A stretch of DNA of 64,000 nt from Exiguobacterium alkaliphilum 12/1 (GTDB taxonomy: Bacteria; Bacillota; Bacilli; Exiguobacteriales; Exiguobacteriaceae): contig NZ_JJMW01000013.1 of assembly GCF_000714435.1 (NCBI RefSeq), positions 54,256-118,255 of the forward strand, written 5' to 3'. The translations under genes were made by a program, and so were the position numbers. Every line of letters starts with the position of its first letter. Position 1 is the first letter of the stretch. The notes under the pieces are model-generated. The model was not told the origin of the DNA and did no database searches. It worked only from the letters and a program-made list of their open reading frames with translations. Positions 9,423 to 17,996 of this stretch are shown one piece after another.

Positions 9423-11357
9423 ATGAAACGTTGGATTGAAGCAAGAATCAGCCGTCAAGTGCTGACAATCTTTTATGTGCTCGTGGCCTTGATTACGTTC
9501 ACGTCGCTAGGCACATACTTTTATACACAACAAGCGATTAAAGAGACGACCGTCGAACTCGAGCGCATCAGTGAACAGCGTTCGCGCGCGACGGACTTGT
9601 TCGAGACGTGGCAATCGATGCAATACGAGATGCGCGGTCACGTCCTGCTCGGAGAAGACGCACTCTTGAACGAGGTGCGGAGCGCCCAGACGCGAATCGA
9701 TGAACAGACGACGTGGTTCGAGGAGCGGGCCGTCAATGAAGAAGAGAAGACGTTCGCAAAAGACGCTCGGCTGTTATTCACGATTTATACGACCCGTGTC
9801 ATGCCAGGGCTGGAACGGTACGTCATCGCCAAAGCGAATGGCGAGATTGATGAACCGTTCCTTCAGATGGCGACCGTCGGCCAACTCATGCCGAAAAATG
9901 CGACGTCGAATCAGACACGTTTCAAATTGAACTCGAAGAGTGCGGCCGACATGAGCGCGAGCATCGTCGACATGGAGTCGGTCTTCACCGATTATCGGGC
10001 CGACCTCGATTTCCAAGAGACTTCGCTTCGTGAATCGCTGTCCGAACAGCTCGCGCGCGCACAGTGGATGTGGCTCATGGTCTTACTCGGTGCGGTATTC
10101 ATTCTGTTCGTGAGTTTGCAGCCGTATGTCGTCCGTTTGACGAAACAACTGCAGGCGCTCATCTCGAACAGTGAACGGCTCGCGCTCGACCCGCATGCGG
10201 CACTCATTCCAATCGAACCGCTCAAAAACGAAGTCGGTCAGCTGTCGAAGGCGTTCAACGAGATGTCGAGCTCGCTCATCGGGCAACACGATGCGCTTGA
10301 ACGAGAGCGGGAGAAGACGGCCCGCATCTTACACACGATGCGCGATTCCATCGTGTTTGAAGAGTTAAGCAACGGCAAGATGTACGGTAACCAGGCGCTG
10401 TTCGATTTGTATGACCAGCCGGTCCCGTATGAACATCGTCAAAGTCTTTACCCAATCGAGACGTTCTATGAGCCGTTCATGAGCCATATCGACGATCGGG
10501 AGGCGTTGCTCCGCTTTACAAATCGAGCTCGACGCGAGGGAATATTCGATGAGACGTTTACGTACTCGATGCAACAGGGTAGACGTATCGTACGGATGTA
10601 CGCCGAACCGATTGAACTGAAGGACGAACGGTTCGGTTTGATGTTTGTCTCACGTGACGTCACAAAAGAGATTGAAATCGATCGCTTGAAGACGGAGCTT
10701 GTCGCCACCGTCTCGCACGAACTACGGACACCGCTCACCTCCATCCTCGGATTCACCGAACTGTTGGCCACGCGCCACGTCGACGAGGAGAAGCGGAAAC
10801 GCTACTTGAGTATGATCAATAGTGAGACGAAGCGCCTCGAGCGGCTCGTCACGGATTTACTTGACGTGCAGAAGATGGAAGCAGGCGCCGACCAACAAGA
10901 TTTCAAAATCGAAAGTCTATATGAGATGTTGTCAGATGTGCTCGAGATATATGCCGGCTCGACGGAGCTGCACATGTTCCACTTTGACTGTGACGAGTCG
11001 CTTCAAATTTCCGGGAATCCGGCTCGCCTTCGTCAAGTGTTCTCGAATATCCTGAACAATGCGATTAAATATTCACCCGACGGCGGGAATATCACCGTCA
11101 ACGTTGAATGCGATGACGACGTCATCCGGGTCGCCATCGAAGATGAAGGAATCGGCGTATCAGAAGAGGATGCCAAACGCTTGTTTGAGAAGTTTTACCG
11201 CGTACAAAGTGAAGCAAGCCGCAATATTGGAGGCACCGGCCTTGGGCTCGCCATTTGTAAAGAGATCGTCGAATCTCACGGTGGAACGATTTATGCAAAA
11301 TCTGAATCGGGCAAAGGGACGACGATGGTCGTCGAATTGCCGATCGTCGAATCGTAA
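9423..11357 (+). CDS. Orphan sensor histidine kinase (CHASE3-like, HAMP, PAS)
   Basis: 644-residue membrane kinase. First helix about residues 12-34, a helical extracellular domain (35-215) resembling CHASE3, second helix about 218-237, HAMP (to about 290), a PAS-like domain (about 295-405), HisKA with VSHELRTPLTSILGF (His near 431) and an HATPase with N box NILNNAIKYSP, G boxes DEGIGV and GGTGLGL. No response regulator adjoins it, so the partner is elsewhere. It is transcribed away from the 7TMR-DISM system and ends in a strong terminator. A GTGAC-GAAT-GTCAC palindrome at 9327-9340 lies in its promoter region. Confidence 0.9.
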   Translation: MKRWIEARISRQVLTIFYVLVALITFTSLGTYFYTQQAIKETTVELERISEQRSRATDLFETWQSMQYEMRGHVLLGEDALLNEVRSAQTRIDEQTTWFEERAVNEEEKTFAKDARLLFTIYTTRVMPGLERYVIAKANGEIDEPFLQMATVGQLMPKNATSNQTRFKLNSKSAADMSASIVDMESVFTDYRADLDFQETSLRESLSEQLARAQWMWLMVLLGAVFILFVSLQPYVVRLTKQLQALISNSERLALDPHAALIPIEPLKNEVGQLSKAFNEMSSSLIGQHDALEREREKTARILHTMRDSIVFEELSNGKMYGNQALFDLYDQPVPYEHRQSLYPIETFYEPFMSHIDDREALLRFTNRARREGIFDETFTYSMQQGRRIVRMYAEPIELKDERFGLMFVSRDVTKEIEIDRLKTELVATVSHELRTPLTSILGFTELLATRHVDEEKRKRYLSMINSETKRLERLVTDLLDVQKMEAGADQQDFKIESLYEMLSDVLEIYAGSTELHMFHFDCDESLQISGNPARLRQVFSNILNNAIKYSPDGGNITVNVECDDDVIRVAIEDEGIGVSEEDAKRLFEKFYRVQSEASRNIGGTGLGLAICKEIVESHGGTIYAKSESGKGTTMVVELPIVES

Positions 11358-11395
11358 AACGAGTTCGTCTCTCAAGCGGAGACGAACTCGTTTTT
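11356..11395. terminator. Bidirectional terminator
   Basis: Perfect 16-bp stem AAAACGAGTTCGTCTC / GAGACGAACTCGTTTT starting within the kinase stop codon; serves the convergent toxin gene too. Confidence 0.95.
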
Positions 11396-11412
11396 GTATA
11401 TCTCAGGCAAAC

Positions 11413-11778
11413 CTAAGTTCGAATGATCGAACATTCACCTAGAATGGCTACGGCTACAATTTCTTGAACTTGTTCTAACGCTTCGACTGGACACGTCGTC
11501 GTTCGTTTCCACCGTCGGGCCCTCCAGTCGATTGACTTGGCTTGAATGACGTTAATGTAACCTTCTACTGGTAATCCATCGGGTATACGAACAAACAAAG
11601 GTCTTTCAGTATGGGTGATTGGGCAAACGATGCAAAATCCAGTTCGATTGAAATCATTTTGGCTAATCACAATCGCAGGGCGCCGTTTTTGAATTTCAGA
11701 TCCGGCGCTTGGGTCAAAATCGATATAGCCAATCTCTCCGACGAGGGGTCGCTGTAATTTATTCAATGAAGATGACAT
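11413..11778 (-). CDS. PemK/MazF-family mRNA interferase toxin
   Basis: 121-residue toxin of a type II toxin-antitoxin pair. Family features are GEIGYIDFDPSAGSEIQKRRPAIVIS at the N-terminus (given here in part: GSEIQKRRPAIVIS), VCPITHTERPL, and the VIQAKSIDWRARRW segment near the middle. Such proteins are sequence-specific endoribonucleases. It follows its antitoxin by 35 bases with its own GGAAGG site, the usual order for PemIK/ChpBIK-like pairs. It lies in the block inserted between mbl and flhO. Confidence 0.9.
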   Translation of the reverse strand: MSSSLNKLQRPLVGEIGYIDFDPSAGSEIQKRRPAIVISQNDFNRTGFCIVCPITHTERPLFVRIPDGLPVEGYINVIQAKSIDWRARRWKRTTTCPVEALEQVQEIVAVAILGECSIIRT

Positions 11779-11813
11779 ATTTTTGGCTTCCTTCCAAAAG
11801 AAACGTGATGTGT

Positions 11814-12074
11814 TTACTCTGCTTCCTTGCCTACTTCTTCAAGGATGACCTCGTATAAATCTGCATACGTCTCTTCATTCACATCAGCAAATACGTTTTT
11901 CAGGATTTTTGGTTTTTCTAAAGGCGTAAGGATGATCGTTCCGTCATGATGTTGTTGAATGTAAAACTGATCTCCAATGTCCGCAGAAAGCGCCTTTGGT
12001 AACGTTACGCCTTTTGAACCGCCTACTTTTCTCACGACGACTTTAGAGCGGTCATTTGTAACTCGACGAGCCAT
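11814..12074 (-). CDS. AbrB/MazE-type antitoxin
   Basis: 86-residue antitoxin with an N-terminal SpoVT-AbrB DNA-binding fold (VVVRKVGGSKGVTLPKAL, then GDQFYIQQHHDGTIILTP) and an acidic C-terminal tail (about 55-86) expected to wrap the toxin. The start at 12074 is set by GAAGGAGGAA eight bases upstream; the ATG at 12092 lies before that site. The very AT-rich stretch 12095-12140 on its upstream side probably carries promoter and operator, but I cannot define them. Confidence 0.87.
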   Translation of the reverse strand: MARRVTNDRSKVVVRKVGGSKGVTLPKALSADIGDQFYIQQHHDGTIILTPLEKPKILKNVFADVNEETYADLYEVILEEVGKEAE

Positions 12075-12189
12075 GGCACGTTCCTCCTTCATGAAATACG
12101 ATTATAAAATAATTATATCATATTATTTATTATCTACTACCGAACATAAATAAATCATAATTGTTCTTCATCTTTTTTTCAAAAAACGG

Positions 12190-12217
12190 TGAATGATTCC
12201 TTCGTTTGGTACGATAA
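12190..12217 (+). promoter_or_regulatory. Sigma-D-like promoter of the flhO-flhP unit
   Basis: TGAA (12190-12193), 16 bp, TACGATAA (12210-12217): three of four and six of eight matches to the sigma-D consensus. The start codon of flhO is 40 bases further. Confidence 0.45.
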
Positions 12218-12256
12218 AGAAAGTAGAACACGTTTGAGGACGAAAGGAAGACGATC

Positions 12257-13030
12257 ATGTTACGCGGACTATATACGGCGGCCGGTGCGATGAACGCGCT
12301 GCAACGCCAGCAAGAGATTTTAAGCAACAACCTCGGCAACGTGCGGACGCCTGGATTCAAGGCATCGAACGGGGTCGTTCGGTCATTTCCTGAGATGTTG
12401 CTCGCCCAAGTGAGCAACCCCGGCAACGGACGCTCACGGGTACAAGGTCAGGTTGGGACGCTCTCGACCGGTGTTTATCTTCAAGAGACGATGCCGCGTT
12501 TCTCAGCCGGTAGCATCTCGGAAACAGGCAGCCCGACGGACGTCTATTTAAAGGCGCCGGCCGGATTCACCGGTGCCCCGATGTTCGCGGTCGAACAAAA
12601 CGGCGAGACGCTTTACACGACGAACGGCCGTTTCGCAGTCGACGAGGAGCGATTCCTTCGTTCAGCTGACGGTGGATACGTCTTGTCGAACGCCGGCGCG
12701 CGAATCCAGCTGCCGTCGAGCGAGTTCACACTGTCTGCGGACGGACAAATCACGTCACTCGGAGAGAACGTGGCGACGCTCGGTGCCTATCAAGTCGATG
12801 ACTTGGCGACGCTCGAGCAAGTCGGGAACGATTACCGCGTGAACGGGGATGCACCCGCACTCGCGCCGGTCACGTTCCAACAAGGGTTCATCGAGGAGGC
12901 GAACGTCAATCTCGACCAGACGATGGCCGACCTCATGATGACGTATCGTCAGTTCGAGGCGAACCAAAAGGTCGTCCAAGCGTATGACAAGAGTGCCGAG
13001 CGAGCCATCGAAATCGCTCGGGTTCGATAA
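12257..13030 (+). CDS. flhO: Flagellar hook-basal body protein FlhO-like
   Basis: 257-residue flagellar rod/hook-type protein of the FlgF/FlgG family. The conserved N-terminal motif reads MNALQRQQEILSNNLGNVRT (residues 11-30), the C-terminus has the matching VNLDQTMADLMMTYRQFEAN helix, and the middle is beta-rich. AAAGGAAG precedes the ATG. It is 11 bases upstream of flhP and downstream of mbl, an order also found in Bacillus. Presumed to form part of the distal rod outside the membrane, exported by the flagellar type III system. Confidence 0.9.
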   Translation: MLRGLYTAAGAMNALQRQQEILSNNLGNVRTPGFKASNGVVRSFPEMLLAQVSNPGNGRSRVQGQVGTLSTGVYLQETMPRFSAGSISETGSPTDVYLKAPAGFTGAPMFAVEQNGETLYTTNGRFAVDEERFLRSADGGYVLSNAGARIQLPSSEFTLSADGQITSLGENVATLGAYQVDDLATLEQVGNDYRVNGDAPALAPVTFQQGFIEEANVNLDQTMADLMMTYRQFEANQKVVQAYDKSAERAIEIARVR

Positions 13031-13041
13031 GGAGGAAACGT

Positions 13042-13824
13042 ATGCAGTCCATTTATAATTCGGTCAACTCGCTCACGCAGTTGCAACGTCAGCTCGACGT
13101 GACCGGCCATAACATCGCAAACGTCGACACGATTGGGTTCAAGCGCCAGCAAGGACACTTCGCGTCGCTCTTGTCACAGGCGTACAACAATCAGCCGCGT
13201 CCCGAGTTCGAAGTCGGGCGCGACACGCCGAACGGGATTCGCATTGGGGTCGGGGGGCATGTCGCCGATATCTCGCAACAGTTCAATATCGGACAGATTC
13301 GAGCGACCGAGCGCGGGCTCGACGTCTTCTTGAAGGCGAGCCGACAGTTCTTCGTCGTCGAGACGCCGAACGGTCCGGGCGTGACACGGGACGGCAACCT
13401 GCAACTGTCGGTCGGTGCCGAGACGACGCTCGTCGATGTGAACGGGAACGCGACGCTCGGTGATGACGGCAACCGCATCACGATGCCGAACGAAGCGACG
13501 AACCATCGCGTCCGTCAAGACGGCGTCGTCGTCGCCAGCGTGAACGGGGTCGAACAACAGTTTGGACGTCTCGATATCGTCGAGGTCCGCAACACGTCGG
13601 AACTTCGCCCGATGGGGAACAACATCTACTCGGCCGATTTTCAGACCGAAGTCGACCGTCCACTCGGCAACTTGTTGATCGAAGGGACGCTCGAGTCATC
13701 GAACGTCGATTTGACGAAAGAGATGACCGATATGACGATCACCCAGCGTGCTTATCAGATGAACTCCCGGGCACTCTCGATGAGCGATCAGATGATGGGA
13801 CTCGTCACATCACTTCGTCCATAA
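13042..13824 (+). CDS. flhP: Flagellar hook-basal body protein FlhP-like
   Basis: 260-residue paralogue of the preceding gene. N-terminal LTQLQRQLDVTGHNIANVDT and C-terminal ESSNVDLTKEMTDMTITQRA are the paired coiled-coil segments of FlgG-family rod proteins; LEVR-like core DIVEVRNTSELRPMGNN also fits. The AAGGAGGA site seven bases before ATG is strong and the gene follows flhO directly, so both are one operon, ended by a terminator. Confidence 0.92.
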   Translation: MQSIYNSVNSLTQLQRQLDVTGHNIANVDTIGFKRQQGHFASLLSQAYNNQPRPEFEVGRDTPNGIRIGVGGHVADISQQFNIGQIRATERGLDVFLKASRQFFVVETPNGPGVTRDGNLQLSVGAETTLVDVNGNATLGDDGNRITMPNEATNHRVRQDGVVVASVNGVEQQFGRLDIVEVRNTSELRPMGNNIYSADFQTEVDRPLGNLLIEGTLESSNVDLTKEMTDMTITQRAYQMNSRALSMSDQMMGLVTSLRP

Positions 13825-13830
13825 GTCACG

Positions 13831-13857
13831 CCGCTTCTCCTCGGAGGAGCGGTTTTT
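13831..13857 (+). terminator. Terminator after flhP
   Basis: CCGCTTCTCC / GGAGGAGCGG with a two-base loop (one G-T pair), followed by TTTTT. Confidence 0.85.
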
Positions 13858-13887
13858 ACGTTACACTAAAGGTGAGGAGGGGATGAC

Positions 13888-14985
13888 ATGTTGATTGTCG
13901 TGGCGATGGACTCGTTCAAAGGGTCGATCTCAAGCGTTGAGGCGAACGCGGCCGTGGCACGCGCACTCGAAGGGCATGACATTGTGACTGTACCCGTGTC
14001 AGATGGGGGTGAAGGTTTTCTCGACGCCTGGCTCGCGGCGCATCCGGAAGGCGAAGTCGTCACCGATTCGGTCTCGGGGCTCGACGGCGTGGTGCGTCAG
14101 GCACGATTCGGCTGGTCCGAGTCTTCGCGTGAAGCGGTCATCGAACTCGCCGAGGTGTCCGGGCTCATGCTCGTCGAGACGCTCGACCCTTGGCGTTACA
14201 GTACGTACGGGACCGGGATGCAGTTGCGGGCGGCACTTCTGCGCGGGGCGAGGCGAATCACAATCGGGCTTGGCGGCAGTGCGACGATCGACGGAGGGAA
14301 AGGGCTGCTCGAGGCGCTCGGCGTCCGATTTTATGACAGTCGTGGAAACGAGCTCTGGAGCTCGCCCCACCAGATCGGTCGCGTCGCATCCGTCGATTGG
14401 TCGAACCTTATGCCGGAAGCGCGAGAAGTGGAATGGCGTGTCGTCTCGGACGTGACGAACCCGCTGCTCGGTGGGTCGGGGGCGGTGGCCGTGTTCGGTC
14501 CGCAAAAAGGGCTGGCCGAAGGCGACATCGACCGCTATGAGGCACAACTCGCACGATACGCCACATGCTTCGCGCGCGACATGACGACTTTACCGGGTGC
14601 CGGCGCGGCAGGCGGGGCAGGGTTTGCGCTCTATCAACTCGGGGCGACGTATGTGAGCGGGATTGAAGAAGTCGTGCGTTGGACCGACTTGGAAGAACGA
14701 CTACGGACGGCCGATTGGCTCATCACGGGGGAAGGCAAGTTCGATCAACAGTCGCTGCACGGGAAAGCCCCATATGGACTCGCGCGGCTCGCCCATGCAC
14801 ACGGCGTACCGACGCTCGTATTCACCGGACAGTCGGACATGGTCGCGTTACCCAATGTCGGCATCGAGGCGGTGTTCTCCATCGTTTCCCGGGTCATGAC
14901 GCTCGAGGAGGCGATGCGGGACGCGGAATCGCTTCTGACGAACGCCGTCCGTCGAATCGTGCGCTTGCTCGATAAAAAAGCCTGA
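13888..14985 (+). CDS. glxK: Glycerate kinase (GlxK/GarK family)
   Basis: 365-residue type-I glycerate kinase, phosphorylating glycerate to 2- or 3-phosphoglycerate so that it enters glycolysis. Family hallmarks are VVAMDSFKGSISSVEANAAV at the N-terminus, PVSDGGEGF, LGGSATIDGGKGLLEALG, the GAGAAGGAGFAL loop and ITGEGKFDQQSLHGKAP. Length is normal. Ribosome site GGTGAGGAGGGG stands before ATG 13888. No glyoxylate or tartronate genes adjoin it. It sits between flhP and mscL, and is separated from both by terminators. Confidence 0.93.
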   Translation: MLIVVAMDSFKGSISSVEANAAVARALEGHDIVTVPVSDGGEGFLDAWLAAHPEGEVVTDSVSGLDGVVRQARFGWSESSREAVIELAEVSGLMLVETLDPWRYSTYGTGMQLRAALLRGARRITIGLGGSATIDGGKGLLEALGVRFYDSRGNELWSSPHQIGRVASVDWSNLMPEAREVEWRVVSDVTNPLLGGSGAVAVFGPQKGLAEGDIDRYEAQLARYATCFARDMTTLPGAGAAGGAGFALYQLGATYVSGIEEVVRWTDLEERLRTADWLITGEGKFDQQSLHGKAPYGLARLAHAHGVPTLVFTGQSDMVALPNVGIEAVFSIVSRVMTLEEAMRDAESLLTNAVRRIVRLLDKKA

Positions 14986-15007
14986 ACCGCGACGGGTTCA
15001 GGCTTTT
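14976..15007. terminator. Bidirectional terminator glxK/mscL
   Basis: AAAAGCCTGAACC / GGGTTCAGGCTTTT with a five-base loop, between convergent genes. Confidence 0.95.
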
Positions 15008-15009
15008 GG

Positions 15010-15387
15010 TCATGGACGTTCTTTCAACAAGTCACGGATTTCGGCGAGGAGTTGCTCTTCGCGCGACAGTTCCGGTTCCGGCGTCTCTTCGACGGCTTTC
15101 TCTCGCTTCAAGCGGTTAATCACTTTCACCATCATGAACAAGGCGAAGGCGATGAGCAGGAACGTGACGATCTCCTGGATGAAGTTCCCGTACGCGACGT
15201 CGACGTCGAGCACGCTCACTGATAGGTCCGAGAAGTTGATGCCACCGATCAAGATGCCGAGGAGCGGCATGAAGATGTCGTTGACGAGCGAGTTGACGAT
15301 GGCCGTGAAGGCGGCTCCGAGAATGAAGGCGACGGCAAGGTCGATGATGTTGCCGCGCATGGCGAACTCTTTAAATTCTTTCCACAT
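15010..15387 (-). CDS. mscL: Large-conductance mechanosensitive channel
   Basis: 125-residue inner-membrane channel that opens on membrane stretch and releases solutes under hypo-osmotic shock. The start WKEFKEFAMRGNIIDLAVAF is typical, followed by TM1 pore residues (GAAFTAIVNSLVNDIFMPL), a periplasmic-side loop, TM2 (VTFLLIAFALFMMVKVINRL) and a charged C-terminal helix (EEQLLAEIRDLLKE). AGGAGG precedes ATG. In Bacillus mscL (ywpC) also lies near flhP and fabZ. Confidence 0.95.
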   Translation of the reverse strand: MWKEFKEFAMRGNIIDLAVAFILGAAFTAIVNSLVNDIFMPLLGILIGGINFSDLSVSVLDVDVAYGNFIQEIVTFLLIAFALFMMVKVINRLKREKAVEETPEPELSREEQLLAEIRDLLKERP

Positions 15388-15538
15388 AGCATGATGCCTC
15401 CTAGATAAATGAATACTCTCACGGTAGCATATCCTTCGTTAAAGCAACATTCTTTTTTTCGGTTCGGTGTCTCTAGGCCCGGGCGCTTGTTCGGCATTTC
15501 TAGATACGTTACACTAAAAGAGAACTCATGGAACAGTT

Positions 15539-15566
15539 TTATTACCTGGTACTAATATGTTATAAT
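15539..15566 (+). promoter_or_regulatory. Sigma-A promoter of the epuA-fabZ unit
   Basis: TTATTA (15539-15544), 16 bp, TATAAT (15561-15566). The stretch 15395-15538 upstream holds mscL's leader and nothing else recognisable. Confidence 0.5.
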
Positions 15567-15586
15567 CAGATGAGCTGAAAGGATGA

Positions 15587-15838
15587 ATGGACGTGGCGAA
15601 CGAAGAACAGAAGGGCTCGGAAGAAAAAGAGTCGAAACAGCGGACAGAACGGAAGCGTCTGTCGAACAACCGCCGTTTCCCGATCTTGCTGCGCGTCATC
15701 GTTGTCCTCATATTGGCTGTCGCGATGCTCGCGATTGGAGCCATCATCGGGTACAGCGTCATTGGCGGCGGCGAGTGGAGGGACGTGTTCAACATCGACA
15801 CGTGGCGCCATATCACCGATTTTTGGCTAACCTCATAA
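15587..15838 (+). CDS. EpuA-like small membrane protein
   Basis: 83-residue protein with a charged cytoplasmic N-terminus (residues 1-37, many Glu, Lys, Arg), one membrane helix (about 40-60) and a short outside tail. The tail segment [19 protein letters not shown] matches the EpuA family, often misnamed DNA-directed RNA polymerase subunit beta. Function unknown. The start is uncertain: ATG 15587 is only a few bases from the AAAGGA site, while GTG 15593 has better spacing. It is 13 bases upstream of fabZ, probably the same operon. Confidence 0.75.
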   Translation: MDVANEEQKGSEEKESKQRTERKRLSNNRRFPILLRVIVVLILAVAMLAIGAIIGYSVIGGGEWRDVFNIDTWRHITDFWLTS

Positions 15839-15851
15839 GGGTGGTGGAACC

Positions 15852-16274
15852 ATGTACACGATTGAACAGATTAAAGAAGTAATCCCGCATCGGTACCCGT
15901 TCTTGCTCATCGACCGCATTCTCGAAGTCGAAGAAGGCAAACGGGCCGTCGGACTAAAAAATGTGACGGCGAATGAAGAGTTCTTCAACGGACACTTTCC
16001 GGACTATAACGTCATGCCAGGCGTTTTAATCGTCGAGGCACTCGCACAAGTCGGCGCGTTCGCGATGCTCAAGCAAGAAGCGAACCGGGGCAAGCTCGCG
16101 TTCTTCGCAGGGATTGACGGGTGTCGCTTCAAGCGCCAAGTCGTCCCGGGCGATCAATTGCGTCTCGAAGTCGAGATTTTGAAAGTGCGCGGCCCGATTG
16201 GAAAAGGCCGGGCCGTGGCGACGGTCGATGGTGAAGTCGCCTGTGTTGCTGAACTGACTTTCGCCCTGCAGTGA
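15852..16274 (+). CDS. fabZ: 3-hydroxyacyl-ACP dehydratase FabZ
   Basis: 140-residue hot-dog-fold dehydratase of type II fatty-acid synthesis. The N-terminal [13 protein letters not shown] motif, catalytic His in [16 protein letters not shown] and catalytic Glu in [14 protein letters not shown] are all present. Length is normal. In Bacillus the orthologue ywpB also follows flhO/flhP, so the locus is syntenic. GGTGG stands before the ATG. The next lipoprotein gene begins 11 bases after its stop. Confidence 0.96.
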   Translation: MYTIEQIKEVIPHRYPFLLIDRILEVEEGKRAVGLKNVTANEEFFNGHFPDYNVMPGVLIVEALAQVGAFAMLKQEANRGKLAFFAGIDGCRFKRQVVPGDQLRLEVEILKVRGPIGKGRAVATVDGEVACVAELTFALQ

Positions 16275-16285
16275 GGGGGAGTCAA

Positions 16286-16738
16286 ATGCGTGTGTTGGTC
16301 ATTGCGCTCGTGCTCGGGTTGATGACGGTCGTCGGCTGTCAACAGATGCAGACCGAGCAAGCGACCGAAGAGAACATCGTCTACGAACAAAACGTCGATG
16401 AGTCATTGATCGACAAACGGGCCGGACAGTCCGAGGCACTCGCCGTCTCTCTAGAGCGAGCGAACAGCTCGACGATGTTGTTCACGATTCGCATGCTCGA
16501 AGACCGTCGTCTCGAACCGACGACGGTCATCAGCTACGAAGTCGATGGCAATCGTGTCCCGATCCCGTTCGGTGAACTGACGGCCGAGCGTGAAGGGGAC
16601 GTCCGAACGTACGTGTATCAAGTCGATTTGAACCCGGACTTGTTCGTGCCAGAGACACTCCCGCTCTTCCATATCGCTGAAGAAGGGGAAACGGAAGTGT
16701 CGATCCCGCTTGAAGTCGTGAACGCGACAAATGAATGA
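16286..16738 (+). CDS. Hypothetical lipoprotein
   Basis: 150-residue predicted lipoprotein: signal peptide MRVLVIALVLGLMTVVGC with the lipobox Cys at about residue 18, then a Gln/Glu-rich linker and a beta-rich domain (about 45-150) containing EVDGNRVPIPFGEL and TYVYQVDLNPDLFVPE. I do not recognise the family. ATG 16286 is preferred over GTG 16271 because GAGGGGGA lies between them. Co-transcribed with fabZ, with a terminator after the stop. Confidence 0.75.
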   Translation: MRVLVIALVLGLMTVVGCQQMQTEQATEENIVYEQNVDESLIDKRAGQSEALAVSLERANSSTMLFTIRMLEDRRLEPTTVISYEVDGNRVPIPFGELTAEREGDVRTYVYQVDLNPDLFVPETLPLFHIAEEGETEVSIPLEVVNATNE

Positions 16739-16742
16739 AGTG

Positions 16743-16775
16743 AAACGGATGATTTTCGACAAATCATCCGTTTTT
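16743..16775 (+). terminator. Terminator of the fabZ unit
   Basis: AAACGGATGATTT / AAATCATCCGTTT with a five-base loop and T-run. Confidence 0.93.
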
Positions 16776-16862
16776 GTATACGCCCCCATTGATTTTGCGA
16801 CTCCGAGCCGACAGCTCAAGTTGTGAACAGGTTCATCTCAGACAGACCTCCCACGCGTCCGC

Positions 16863-16882
16863 TATAATGGGCGCAAGGGAGG
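16863..16882 (+). promoter_or_regulatory. -10 box and very short leader of the C45 gene
   Basis: TATAAT at 16863-16868 is followed at 16875 by the AAGGGAGG ribosome site, so the leader would be about 15 bases. ACCTCCC upstream (about 16848-16854) can pair with GGGAGGT, forming a terminator-like hairpin only in read-through transcripts. The -35 is poor. Confidence 0.45.
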
Positions 16883-16889
16883 TTTTTGC

Positions 16890-17939
16890 ATGCAACGCGT
16901 CTCAAGTGAACTGACACAATTTCGCGGCAGTCATTATGATTTTGGCCGCTTTCAAGGGAACTATATAAAACGAAGCAAACTGCTCGAAAACCGGACCGAC
17001 CAATGGAAACTCCGGGTCCCACGTTTTGAGATTGACGAGCGCGAGGCAAAAGAGGCGTTCGACCGGTTCGCCCCGAAAATTTGGGAAGAACTGCTCGGGC
17101 TCCAAGATGAGCTCGAATTGACTCTCGCCGATACGCTCTTACATTTCGGTCACTTCCGGGTGAACAACCCGGTCAGCGGCTGTTCGATTTTAACGGGCGA
17201 CAATTTCCTCGTCCGCAATTACGACTATCATCCGATGACGTACGATGGTCGCTACAACGTGTTCCAGCCGGACGATGGTTACGCCGTCATCGGCCCCGTC
17301 TCGCGCGTCACCGGACGGATGGATGGCATGAACGAGAAAGGGCTCGCCATGGGTTATAACTTCATCAACCGTCGGCGTCCTGGTGATGGATTCGTCTGTC
17401 AGATGATTGGCCGGATGATTCTCGAGACGTGCGCGACGGTCGAGGAGGCGGTCGACTTATTGAAAGAGATTCCGCACCGTGGCTCGTTCACATATGTCGT
17501 GCATGACAAGTCATCAAAGACGCGTGTCGTCGAGGCGACACCGCGCGACATCCAAGTCCGCGAGTCGAACATCTGCACGAACCACTTCGAGTTGTTGCAA
17601 CATGAGAACCGCTACCATCTCGACGATTCGACGCGCCGGATGATGGAAATCAAGATGTATCAACATATCGTCCAAGACGCCGAGAGCGCGTTCCGGCTCA
17701 TGAACGACTCGGACAAGGGTGTCTTCTCGGAGCTCTACAAGAGTTGGGCCGGCACAATCCATACGGCGGCCTATTTCCCGGAGACGCTCGAGACGTGGTT
17801 CGCCCTTGGCGGCGACCGCGACCCGGTCATTTTCGATTTCCAAAAGTGGCTCGACGGCGAGGACTTTGACTTTCACGCTCTCGACGGCGAGATTGCGACC
17901 GATATCGAGTTCGCCAACACGGTCCAATTGTGGCGCTGA
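16890..17939 (+). CDS. C45-family (AAT-like) acyltransferase/amidase
   Basis: 349-residue Ntn-hydrolase-like protein of the acyl-CoA:6-aminopenicillanic-acid acyltransferase (peptidase C45) group. The likely nucleophile is the Cys of NPVSGCSILTGDNFLVRNYD (near residue 97), with RNYDYH and an MNEKGLAMGYNFINRR motif downstream. In this group self-cleavage before the Cys can expose it; here the Cys is internal, so processing or none must be assumed. No signal peptide, so cytoplasmic. Substrate unknown; relatives hydrolyse linear amides or acyl-homoserine-lactone-like bonds, which is only a family-level guess. Confidence 0.78.
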   Translation: MQRVSSELTQFRGSHYDFGRFQGNYIKRSKLLENRTDQWKLRVPRFEIDEREAKEAFDRFAPKIWEELLGLQDELELTLADTLLHFGHFRVNNPVSGCSILTGDNFLVRNYDYHPMTYDGRYNVFQPDDGYAVIGPVSRVTGRMDGMNEKGLAMGYNFINRRRPGDGFVCQMIGRMILETCATVEEAVDLLKEIPHRGSFTYVVHDKSSKTRVVEATPRDIQVRESNICTNHFELLQHENRYHLDDSTRRMMEIKMYQHIVQDAESAFRLMNDSDKGVFSELYKSWAGTIHTAAYFPETLETWFALGGDRDPVIFDFQKWLDGEDFDFHALDGEIATDIEFANTVQLWR

Positions 17940-17996
17940 CTTCGGTCAGTGCCTTTTTAGTGAAAACGGGGAATAACGATAATAGGAGGGATTCAT

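Noticed and set aside
13174..13557. Minus-strand frames within flhP
   Set aside because: flhP is conserved over its whole length, so these are shadows.
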